Assembly (NCBI GenBank): GCA_905210885.1 | Contig: CAJLYO010000001.1 | Location: 1-36,924 of the forward strand | DNA length: 36,924 nt | DNA from: an uncultured Eubacteriales bacterium | Lineage (GTDB): Bacteria > Bacillota > Clostridia > Monoglobales > Firm-18 | Direction: 5' to 3' | Shown here: piece by piece, positions 31,048 to 36,924 of the stretch | Numbering within the stretch: position 1 is the stretch's first letter | Layout: each line of letters begins with the position of its first letter | Position numbers and translations under genes: made by a program | The notes under the pieces: model-generated | What the model saw: the letters and a program-made list of their open reading frames with translations, nothing else | The model's database searches: none | Told to the model about the DNA's origin: nothing

Positions 31048-31749
31048 ATGGGACAGAAAATTAATCCCCACGGCTTAAGAGTCGGGGTAATCAAGGATTG
31101 GGATTCCCGTTGGTTCGCAAACGATAAGGACTTCGGCGACAGCATCGTTGAAGACTATAAAATAAGAAAGTTTGTTAAAAAAGAGCTTTATCAGGCGGGT
31201 ATCGCTAAAATCGAAATAGAAAAGAAAGTTAACAAGGTCATAATTTTTGTTCACGCTGCAAAGCCCGGTATTGTTATCGGTAAAGCAGGCGCAGGTATCG
31301 AAAAGCTGAAGGCTGATTTGGTTAAGATGCTCGGCAAGGACGTTAATATCAACATCGTTGAGGTTAAAAATCCTGACCAGAACGCTCAGCTCGTTGCTGA
31401 AAACATCGCTTCACAGCTTGAAAGACGTATTTCTTTCAGAAAAGCTATGAAGGGTACAATGGGCAGAACAATGAAGTCCGGCGCAAAGGGCATCAAGACA
31501 AACTGCTCAGGCCGTTTGGGCGGTGCCGAAATCGCTCGTTCGGAACACTATCATGAGGGAACTATTCCGCTGCAGACATTAAGAGCTGACATAGATTACG
31601 GTTTTGCGGAAGCTAACACAACCTACGGTAAAATCGGCGTAAAAGCTTGGATTTACAAGGGCGAGGTTTTGGCTGGCGCAAATAAACCCGCAAAGAGAGC
31701 ACCTAAAGCGGAAGGGGGCAAAGCAAATGCTATCTCCAAAAAGAGTTAA
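31048..31749 (+). CDS. rpsC: 30S ribosomal protein S3
   Basis: S3 lies at the mRNA entry channel. 233 aa. N-terminus GQKINPHGLRVGVIKDWDS; KH domain with GIVIGKAGAGIEKLK; C-terminal domain with AKGIKTNCSGRLGGAEIARSE. ATG start with AGGTAG-type site 14 nt after rplV. The last 23 nt overlap the rplP start, which suggests translational coupling. A short Lys/Ala-rich tail ends the protein. Confidence 0.97.
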   Translation: MGQKINPHGLRVGVIKDWDSRWFANDKDFGDSIVEDYKIRKFVKKELYQAGIAKIEIEKKVNKVIIFVHAAKPGIVIGKAGAGIEKLKADLVKMLGKDVNINIVEVKNPDQNAQLVAENIASQLERRISFRKAMKGTMGRTMKSGAKGIKTNCSGRLGGAEIARSEHYHEGTIPLQTLRADIDYGFAEANTTYGKIGVKAWIYKGEVLAGANKPAKRAPKAEGGKANAISKKS

Positions 31750-32149
31750 GTACCGCAGAGTAATGCGCGGAAGACTTAAGGGTAAAGCATTAAGAGGCAA
31801 CACCGTAACATACGGTGATTACGGTATACAGTCACTGGAGGCAAGCTGGATTACAGCTAACCAGATCGAGGCAGCCCGTATTGCCATGACACGTTATATT
31901 AAAAGAGGCGGACAGGTTTGGATTAAAATATTCCCCGATAAGCCTATAACCGAAAAACCTGCTGAAACACGTATGGGTAGCGGTAAAGGTTCACCGGAGT
32001 ACTGGGTAGCAGTTGTTAAGCCCGGCCGTGTAATGTTTGAAATCGGCGGCGTATCTGAGGAAGTTGCAAGAGAAGCTCTTCGTCTTGCTGCTAACAAACT
32101 GCCCGTAAAATGCAAATTTGTTTGCAAGGAAACGGAGGGTGAGAGCTAA
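31727..32149 (+). CDS. rplP: 50S ribosomal protein L16
   Basis: L16 positions the A-site tRNA on the large subunit. 140 aa. It begins LSPKRVKYRRVMRGRLKG and contains FPDKPITEKPAETRMGSGKGSPEYWVAVVKPGR, the family signature. ATG start at 31727 inside rpsC, with AAGGGGG upstream. The stop overlaps the rpmC ATG by one base. Confidence 0.97.
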   Translation: MLSPKRVKYRRVMRGRLKGKALRGNTVTYGDYGIQSLEASWITANQIEAARIAMTRYIKRGGQVWIKIFPDKPITEKPAETRMGSGKGSPEYWVAVVKPGRVMFEIGGVSEEVAREALRLAANKLPVKCKFVCKETEGES

Positions 32150-32358
32150 TGCCGGCAAAGAATAATATTAAAAAACTTCGTGATTTAACAATAGATGAGC
32201 TGACACAGAAGCTTAAGGATTCAAAAGCAGAGCTTTTCAATCTCAGATTTCAACAGGCTACAAACCAGCTCGAAAACCCGATGCGCATAGTTGAAGTTAA
32301 AAAGACAATCGCAAGGGTAAGCACTCTGCTTAAAGAGGCTGAAATAGCTAATAAATAG
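32149..32358 (+). CDS. rpmC: 50S ribosomal protein L29
   Basis: Small two-helix protein at the tunnel exit, 69 aa. Carries LRDLTIDELTQKLKDSKAELFNLRFQQATNQLENPMRI, the typical L29 pattern. The start shares one base with the rplP stop; GGAGGG lies in the rplP 3' end. Confidence 0.96.
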   Translation: MPAKNNIKKLRDLTIDELTQKLKDSKAELFNLRFQQATNQLENPMRIVEVKKTIARVSTLLKEAEIANK

Positions 32359-32396
32359 TTTTTAATTCACTAATAACGAGTGAAGGAGGTAAAAAA

Positions 32397-32654
32397 GTGG
32401 CTGAACGTAATTACAGAAAAACAAGGATCGGCAAGGTTGTAAGCAACAAAATGGATAAGACAATCGTTGTTGCTATCGAAGACAGCGTTATGCATCCTTT
32501 GTATAATAAGGTTATGAAAAGAACCTACAAATTAAAGGCACACGATGAAAACAACGAGTGCGGCGTAGGCGACAGAGTAAAGGTTATGGAAACAAGACCG
32601 CTTTCAAAGGATAAGAGATGGCGTCTTGTAAGTATTGTGGAGAAGGCTCAATAA
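32397..32654 (+). CDS. rpsQ: 30S ribosomal protein S17
   Basis: Primary 16S rRNA binder in the body of the 30S subunit; 85 aa OB-fold protein. Motifs: RKTRIGKVVSNKMDKTIVV and the HDENNECGVGDRVKVMETRPLSKDKRWRL block. GTG start with GAAGGAGGT 8 nt upstream. Confidence 0.97.
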   Translation: MAERNYRKTRIGKVVSNKMDKTIVVAIEDSVMHPLYNKVMKRTYKLKAHDENNECGVGDRVKVMETRPLSKDKRWRLVSIVEKAQ

Positions 32655-32673
32655 TTGAAAGGAGGACGTCATT

Positions 32674-33042
32674 GTGATTCAACAGCAAACACTTTTAAAA
32701 GTGGCTGATAACACAGGCGCTAAGGAATTAATGTGTATCCGTGTTCTCGGCGGTTCTGTAAGATACTTCGGCAACATCGGCGATGTTATCGTTGCTTCGG
32801 TTAAAAAAGCAACGCCCGGCGGAGTTGTTAAAAAAGGTGATGTTGTTAAGGCAGTCATCGTAAGAAGTGTCAAAGGCGTTAGACGACCGGACGGTTCATA
32901 TATTAAATTTGATGAAAATGCAGCAGTTATTATCAGAGATGATAAAAACCCCAGAGGTACACGTATTTTTGGGCCTGTTGCAAGAGAGTTAAGAGATAAG
33001 GAATTTATGAAAATTCTGTCCCTTGCTCCCGAAGTTTTGTAA
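32674..33042 (+). CDS. rplN: 50S ribosomal protein L14
   Basis: Universal L14, forms inter-subunit bridges with 16S rRNA and binds RsfS. 122 aa, exact family length. IQQQTLLKVADNTGAKELMCIRVLGG at the N-terminus and GTRIFGPVARELRDKEFMKILSLAPEVL at the end. GTG start with AAAGGAGG upstream, 19 nt after rpsQ. Confidence 0.97.
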   Translation: MIQQQTLLKVADNTGAKELMCIRVLGGSVRYFGNIGDVIVASVKKATPGGVVKKGDVVKAVIVRSVKGVRRPDGSYIKFDENAAVIIRDDKNPRGTRIFGPVARELRDKEFMKILSLAPEVL

Positions 33043-33057
33043 GGGGAGGTAACAGAC

Positions 33058-33378
33058 TTGAATAAGAAGCTTCACATTAAAAAGAACGATAATGTTATCG
33101 TGCTTTCCGGTAAGGATAAGGGCAAAAAAGGCAAGGTTTTATCTGTTATCCCTAAAAGCGGCAAGGTTATCGTAGAAGGCGTAGCAATGGCTACAAAGCA
33201 TAAAAAACCCAGATCGCAGGCCGAGGTTGGCGGTATCGTCCACCAGGAAACACCGATATATGCATGCAAGGTTATGCACATTTGCCCCAAATGCCAGCAG
33301 GCTACAAGAATCGGCAGAAAGACCATCGGCGACGGTGAAAATGTTCGCATTTGCAAGAAATGCGGCGAAATTATCTGA
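33058..33378 (+). CDS. rplX: 50S ribosomal protein L24, zinc-ribbon (C+) form
   Basis: L24 initiates 50S assembly and sits by the tunnel exit. 106 aa. KOW motif: IVLSGKDKGKKGKVL; then GVAMATKHKKPRSQAEVGGIVHQETPI. The C-terminus keeps two CxxC pairs (CPKC and CKKC), which many bacterial L24 proteins have lost. The start is TTG 33058 with AGGGGAGGT 9 nt upstream, a rare start codon in this operon. Confidence 0.96.
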   Translation: MNKKLHIKKNDNVIVLSGKDKGKKGKVLSVIPKSGKVIVEGVAMATKHKKPRSQAEVGGIVHQETPIYACKVMHICPKCQQATRIGRKTIGDGENVRICKKCGEII

Positions 33379-33417
33379 TTACTGCACTGCTTAGTGGGAA
33401 GGAGGAAACATTAACAA

Positions 33418-33960
33418 ATGTCAAGAATGAGAGAATTTTATGACAAAGAAGTAGCTCCGGCACTTATGAAAAAGTTCGAGTACAAAAGCCCCATGCAGAT
33501 ACCTAAAATCGTTAAGGTTGTTGTAAACATGGGTGTTGGTGACGCGAAAGACAATTCAAAAGCGCTTGATTCGGCTGCTGAAGATATGGCAAAAATAGTT
33601 GGTCAGAAGCCGGCTATAACACAGGCAAAGAAGTCCGTTGCGGCTTATAAAATCCGTGAGGGTATGAACATCGGCTGCAAGGCTACGCTCCGCGGCGACA
33701 GAATGTACGAGTTTATCGACAGACTGTTCAACGTTGCACTGCCCCGCGTACGTGACTTCCGCGGAATAAACGGCAATTCCTTCGACGGCAGAGGAAACTA
33801 TTCCTTCGGCGTAAAGGAACAGCTTATATTCCCCGAAATTGATTATGATAAGGTTGATAAAATCAGAGGTATGGACATTATTTTCGTTACCACTGCTTCA
33901 ACCGACGAAGAAGCTAAAGAGCTATTAACCCTTATGGGTGCGCCCTTTGCTCGTAATTAA
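33418..33960 (+). CDS. rplE: 50S ribosomal protein L5
   Basis: L5 binds 5S rRNA in the central protuberance. 180 aa. Conserved IPKIVKVVVNMGVGDA, KSVAAYKIREGMNIGCKATLRG and the NYSFGVKEQLIFPEIDYDKVDKIRGMDI block. ATG start with GGAAGGAGG upstream. Confidence 0.97.
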   Translation: MSRMREFYDKEVAPALMKKFEYKSPMQIPKIVKVVVNMGVGDAKDNSKALDSAAEDMAKIVGQKPAITQAKKSVAAYKIREGMNIGCKATLRGDRMYEFIDRLFNVALPRVRDFRGINGNSFDGRGNYSFGVKEQLIFPEIDYDKVDKIRGMDIIFVTTASTDEEAKELLTLMGAPFARN

Positions 33961-33977
33961 CGGAGGAGGGAATTGTA

Positions 33978-34163
33978 ATGGCTAAAAAATCTATGGTTAT
34001 AAAACAGCAGAGAAAGCAGAAGTACAAGACTCGTGAATACAATCGCTGCAAGATTTGCGGCAGACCGCACGGTTATATCCGTAAGTACGGAATCTGCAGA
34101 ATTTGCTTCAGGAATTTGGCCCATCAGGGTGTTATTCCCGGTGTTAGAAAGGCAAGCTGGTAA
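33978..34163 (+). CDS. rpsZ: 30S ribosomal protein S14, zinc-binding type Z
   Basis: The 61-residue zinc form of S14 in the 30S head. Two CxxC pairs: CKIC and CRIC, spaced as in type Z proteins, within CGRPHGYIRKYGICR. ATG start, GGAGGAGGG upstream, 17 nt after rplE. Confidence 0.97.
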   Translation: MAKKSMVIKQQRKQKYKTREYNRCKICGRPHGYIRKYGICRICFRNLAHQGVIPGVRKASW

Positions 34164-34215
34164 AATAAAAGTTTGTACGGATTGTTTTAAATAACAGTCG
34201 GAAGGAGGTTTCATA

Positions 34216-34614
34216 ATGCAAATCACAGATCCCATCGCAGATTTGTTAACAAGAATAAGGAACGCAAACAGCGCTCGTCATGAAACTGTTGAAGTTCCCG
34301 CATCAAATATGAAAAAGTCAATCGTTGAAATACTTTTTGAGGAAGGCTATATCAAAAAGTACGAAGTGATTGAAGACGGCAGACAGGGCATTATCAAAAT
34401 CTGGCTTAAGTACGGTGAAGGTAAAAAGCAGGTTATTGAAGGTCTTAAGAGAGTTTCAAAGCCCGGTCTTAGAGTTTACGTTTCAAGAGATGAGCTCCCC
34501 AGAGTTTTGAAGGGCTTGGGTATAGCTATTATCTCAACATCTAAGGGTGTTATGACAGACAAGCGCGCACGCCGTGAAAATGTCGGCGGCGAGGTTTTGG
34601 CGTTTGTTTGGTAA
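34216..34614 (+). CDS. rpsH: 30S ribosomal protein S8
   Basis: S8 binds helix 21 of 16S rRNA and in E. coli represses the spc operon. 132 aa. It begins DPIADLLTRIRNANSARHETVE and ends with the signature STSKGVMTDKRARRENVGGEVLAFVW. ATG start with GAAGGAGGT upstream. Confidence 0.97.
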   Translation: MQITDPIADLLTRIRNANSARHETVEVPASNMKKSIVEILFEEGYIKKYEVIEDGRQGIIKIWLKYGEGKKQVIEGLKRVSKPGLRVYVSRDELPRVLKGLGIAIISTSKGVMTDKRARRENVGGEVLAFVW

Positions 34615-34662
34615 GATATTGGTTTTTACAATCAATATATTTAACGAGGAGGTGCAAATTAG

Positions 34663-35208
34663 GTGTCCAGAATAGGAAAAATGCCGATTACCGTTCCCGC
34701 AGGCGTTGACTTTAAGTTAGACGGTACAAAGGTTACGGTTAAGGGTCCTAACGGTACTCTTTCAAGAGAACTGCATAAGGATATGATAGTAAAATACGAG
34801 GGCGGCGTAGTTACGGTTGAACGTCCCTCAGACGATAAAGCTCACAGATCATTGCACGGTCTTACAAGAACACTTGTTGCAAATATGGTGACAGGCGTAA
34901 CGGAAGGTTACACAAAAACACTTGAAATCAACGGTGTAGGTTACCGTGCGGCTATGCAGGGCAAGTCATTAAACCTGACTTTGGGTTATTCTCACCCTGT
35001 AATCATGGAACCTGTTGAAGGTATTACAATCGAGGTTCCTCAGCCCAACACAATCGTTGTTAAGGGCGCTGACAAGCAGCTTGTAGGTCATGTGGCTGCG
35101 AAAATCCGCGAAAAGAGACCGCCTGAGCCGTACAAGGGCAAGGGTATCAAGTATTCTGACGAAGTTATTCGCAGAAAAGAAGGTAAAACAGGTGCTAAGA
35201 AGAAGTAA
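34663..35208 (+). CDS. rplF: 50S ribosomal protein L6
   Basis: L6 lies near the factor-binding centre next to the sarcin-ricin loop. 181 aa. SRIGKMPITVPAGVD at the start, the two L6 repeats, and the C-terminal signature PEPYKGKGIKYSDEVIRRKEGK. GTG start at 34663 with GAGGAGGTG upstream. 86 nt without a gene follow before rplR; I see no clear structure there. Confidence 0.97.
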   Translation: MSRIGKMPITVPAGVDFKLDGTKVTVKGPNGTLSRELHKDMIVKYEGGVVTVERPSDDKAHRSLHGLTRTLVANMVTGVTEGYTKTLEINGVGYRAAMQGKSLNLTLGYSHPVIMEPVEGITIEVPQPNTIVVKGADKQLVGHVAAKIREKRPPEPYKGKGIKYSDEVIRRKEGKTGAKKK

Positions 35209-35294
35209 TGCTTACTTTTTCGGCATAACGCAAATTTGGCTTGGCAGAGTGCTGTTAAGCCTCGAATGTGAATGAAACGAAAGGAGTAAAAAGC

Positions 35295-35657
35295 ATGATA
35301 AAGAAGATTGGCAGCAATGTCGCAAGAAAAAGACGCCACGCACGTGTTCGTAAAAAGATTGCAGGCACAACCGCTTGCCCCAGACTTAACGTGTACAGAA
35401 GTCTTAACAATATATATGCTCAGGTAATCGACGATTCCAAGGGCGTAACATTGGCATCCGCTTCAACTCTTGATGCAAGCTTAAAGGGAACTTACGGCGG
35501 CAACAAAGCTGCTGCAAGAGAAGTTGGCAAGCTGATTGCCGAGAAGGCTTTGGCTGCAGGCATTAAAGAAGTTGTATTTGATCGTGGCGGCTACCTTTAT
35601 CACGGTCGTGTTCAGGAATTGGCTGAAGGCGCACGTGAGGGTGGACTTGAATTCTAA
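35295..35657 (+). CDS. rplR: 50S ribosomal protein L18
   Basis: L18 binds 5S rRNA with L5. Start at ATG 35295 (120 aa) behind AAAGGAG; an in-frame ATG at 35268 lies before that site. Motifs: RKRRHARVRKKIAGTTACPRLNVYRS, IYAQVIDDSKG and the terminal FDRGGYLYHGRVQELAEGAREGGL. Confidence 0.97.
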   Translation: MIKKIGSNVARKRRHARVRKKIAGTTACPRLNVYRSLNNIYAQVIDDSKGVTLASASTLDASLKGTYGGNKAAAREVGKLIAEKALAAGIKEVVFDRGGYLYHGRVQELAEGAREGGLEF

Positions 35658-35676
35658 TTAAGAAGAAGGTGAAAAA

Positions 35677-36207
35677 ATGGCAAACCAGATAGATGCACAG
35701 ACTTTGGATCTTAAAGAAAAGGTTGTAAAAATTAACCGTGTAGCTAAGGTTGTTAAGGGTGGTAGAACCTTCCGTTTTTCAACATTGGTTGTTGTCGGAG
35801 ACGAAAACGGTCATGTTGGCTGCGGCATGGGTAAGGCTGCCGAAATTCCGGACGCTATTCGTAAGGGTATAGAGGACGCAAAGAAAAATATGATAACAGT
35901 ACCTTTGGTAGGAACAACAATTCCCCACGAGGTTATCGGTAAGTTCGGCGCAGGTGAAGTTCTTTTGAAGCCTGCTAAAGAAGGTACCGGTGTTATCGCC
36001 GGCGGTGCTGCACGTGCTGTTGTAGAGCTTGCGGGTATCAGAGATATCCGTACAAAATCATTGCGTTCAAACAATTCACGCAATGTTGTAAGCGCTACAA
36101 TTGCAGGTCTTGCTTCACTTCGTGATGTTGAGGCTGTTGCCAAAACCAGAGGTATAACGGACGCTCAGGTTTTCAGAGGCAAGGGCGCTGCTGCATCAGC
36201 AGAGTAA
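35677..36207 (+). CDS. rpsE: 30S ribosomal protein S5
   Basis: S5 acts in decoding accuracy and mRNA unwinding at the entry channel. 176 aa. Double-stranded RNA-binding domain with EKVVKINRVAKVVKGGRTFRF, then GKFGAGEVLLKPA..GTGVIAGG and SLRSNNSRNVVSAT. ATG start with AAGAAGGTG upstream. Confidence 0.97.
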   Translation: MANQIDAQTLDLKEKVVKINRVAKVVKGGRTFRFSTLVVVGDENGHVGCGMGKAAEIPDAIRKGIEDAKKNMITVPLVGTTIPHEVIGKFGAGEVLLKPAKEGTGVIAGGAARAVVELAGIRDIRTKSLRSNNSRNVVSATIAGLASLRDVEAVAKTRGITDAQVFRGKGAAASAE

Positions 36208-36219
36208 GGAGGAGTTATC

Positions 36220-36402
36220 GTGGCTAAAACATTAAAAGTAACACTTAAAAAGAGTGTTATCGGCTGTAAAGAAGATCAGATTGCAACCGTTCGCGCACTT
36301 GGTCTGCACAAGATCAGAAGCACAGCGGAGCATGCGGATAATCCTCAGATCAGAGGTATGATTAATAAGATCAGTCACTTGGTTGACGTTGAGGAGTTAT
36401 AA
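36220..36402 (+). CDS. rpmD: 50S ribosomal protein L30
   Basis: Short-form L30, 60 aa. Begins KTLKVTLKKSVIGCKEDQIATVRALGLHKI and ends IRGMINKISHLVDVEEL, the family pattern. GTG start with AAGGAGGAG upstream, 12 nt after rpsE. Confidence 0.96.
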   Translation: MAKTLKVTLKKSVIGCKEDQIATVRALGLHKIRSTAEHADNPQIRGMINKISHLVDVEEL

Positions 36403-36432
36403 TCGAAAAAACACAAAAGGAGGTGCGACAAA

Positions 36433-36873
36433 ATGAAATTATATGAATTGTCACCGGCTGAAGGTTCAAAGAAAGATCCCAAGAGAAAAGGCAGAGGCCA
36501 CGCAACAGGCAACGGCAAGACTGCCGGCAAGGGTCATAAGGGTCAGAACGCAAGAAGCGGCGGCGGTGTTCGTCCCGGCTTTGAAGGCGGTCAGATGCCT
36601 TTATACAGACGTTTGCCCAAACGCGGATTTACCAATATATTTGCTAAGAAGTATGTGTCAATTAACGTTGAAGAGCTTAACAGATTTGACGCAAACACAG
36701 AGGTTACTGCCGAGCTGCTTAAAGAAACAGGTGTAATTTCTAAGATTTGTGACGGAGTAGTAATCCTGGGCAGAGGTGAAATCGATAAAGCGCTTACCGT
36801 TAAGGCTGCAAGATTTTCAAAATCGGCTGAGGAGAAAATCACAAAGGCCGGAGGAAAGGCTCAGGTGATGTAG
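36433..36873 (+). CDS. rplO: 50S ribosomal protein L15
   Basis: Late-assembling large-subunit protein, 146 aa. The glycine/arginine-rich N-terminal extension (RKGRGHATGNGKTAGKGHKGQNARSGGGVRPGFEGGQMPLYRRLPKRGF) is typical, followed by the globular domain ending in a KAAGGKAQVM-like tail. ATG start with AAAGGAGGTG upstream. Separated from secY by one base. Confidence 0.96.
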   Translation: MKLYELSPAEGSKKDPKRKGRGHATGNGKTAGKGHKGQNARSGGGVRPGFEGGQMPLYRRLPKRGFTNIFAKKYVSINVEELNRFDANTEVTAELLKETGVISKICDGVVILGRGEIDKALTVKAARFSKSAEEKITKAGGKAQVM

Positions 36874-36874
36874 T

Positions 36875-36924
36875 ATGTTTCAGACAATCAGAAACGCTTG
36901 GCGAATTCCTGATTTAAGAAAGAA
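36875..36924 (+). CDS. secY: Preprotein translocase subunit SecY, N-terminus only (3' truncated by window edge)
   Basis: The window ends 50 nt into this frame. The visible residues MFQTIRNAWRIPDLRK match the start of Firmicute SecY, and secY follows rplO in nearly all spc operons. ATG at 36875, one base after the rplO stop; CAGGTG within the rplO end serves as ribosome-binding site. Nothing can be said about the rest. Confidence 0.93.
   Translation, partial: MFQTIRNAWRIPDLRK

Noticed and set aside
1..36924. Mobile elements, CRISPR arrays, tRNA or rRNA genes
   Set aside because: I saw no transposase, integrase, direct-repeat array, terminal repeats or tRNA-like cloverleaf; base composition and codon use look even apart from the expected highly expressed style of the ribosomal genes.

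Overview
The window reads as chromosome from an endospore-forming, low- to mid-GC Firmicute of class Clostridia. Evidence: three sporulation genes (spoIIE, sigK, spoIIR), a SCIFF peptide with its radical-SAM maturase (a hallmark of Clostridia), a threonine T-box leader, RNase J, c-di-AMP synthase CdaA, strong GGAGG ribosome-binding sites and the Gram-positive S10-spc ribosomal protein order. No genus can be named from sequence alone. There is no phage, transposon, CRISPR array, rRNA or tRNA gene that I can see.

Layout. (1) 1-5547: 3' part of spoIIE (+), then on the minus strand spoIIR > rnj (RNase J) > degV > sigK, so three sporulation regulators sit within 5.5 kb. (2) 5615-12478: a plus-strand run from a consensus promoter: membrane acyltransferase, MFS transporter, an S11-type penicillin-binding protein whose catalytic serine is replaced, cdaA, cdaR and a COG2509 flavoprotein, most of them overlapping or nearly touching. 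(3) 12475-12810: a 448-bp gap that is not empty. It has two convergent consensus promoters, a small RNA with two hairpins on the plus strand and tiny ORFs, one hydrophobic, on the minus strand. This is the architecture of a type I toxin-antitoxin locus. (4) 12869-16287: yajC, TIGR04086 membrane protein, SCIFF peptide, terminator, SCIFF maturase, nucleoside kinase. (5) 16294-19136: hemolysin III-type membrane protein, then a T-box leader and a threonyl-tRNA synthetase without a full TGS domain. (6) 19135-27038: minus-strand directon rqcH > metG > tatD > TatD-associated radical SAM > leuA > cimA (translation quality control, aminoacylation, branched-chain amino acid synthesis). (7) 27090-36924: plus-strand S10-spc operon, rpsJ to rplO, and the first codons of secY, preceded by a structured leader of about 250 nt.

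Functional themes: sporulation control; c-di-AMP signalling linked to the cell envelope; a SCIFF ribosomal peptide system in its usual yajC context; translation. The best candidates for something undescribed are the degenerate PBP translationally coupled to cdaA-cdaR (7887-9170), and the convergent small-RNA/small-ORF locus (12475-12810). All statements rest on reading the sequence; no database search was possible.
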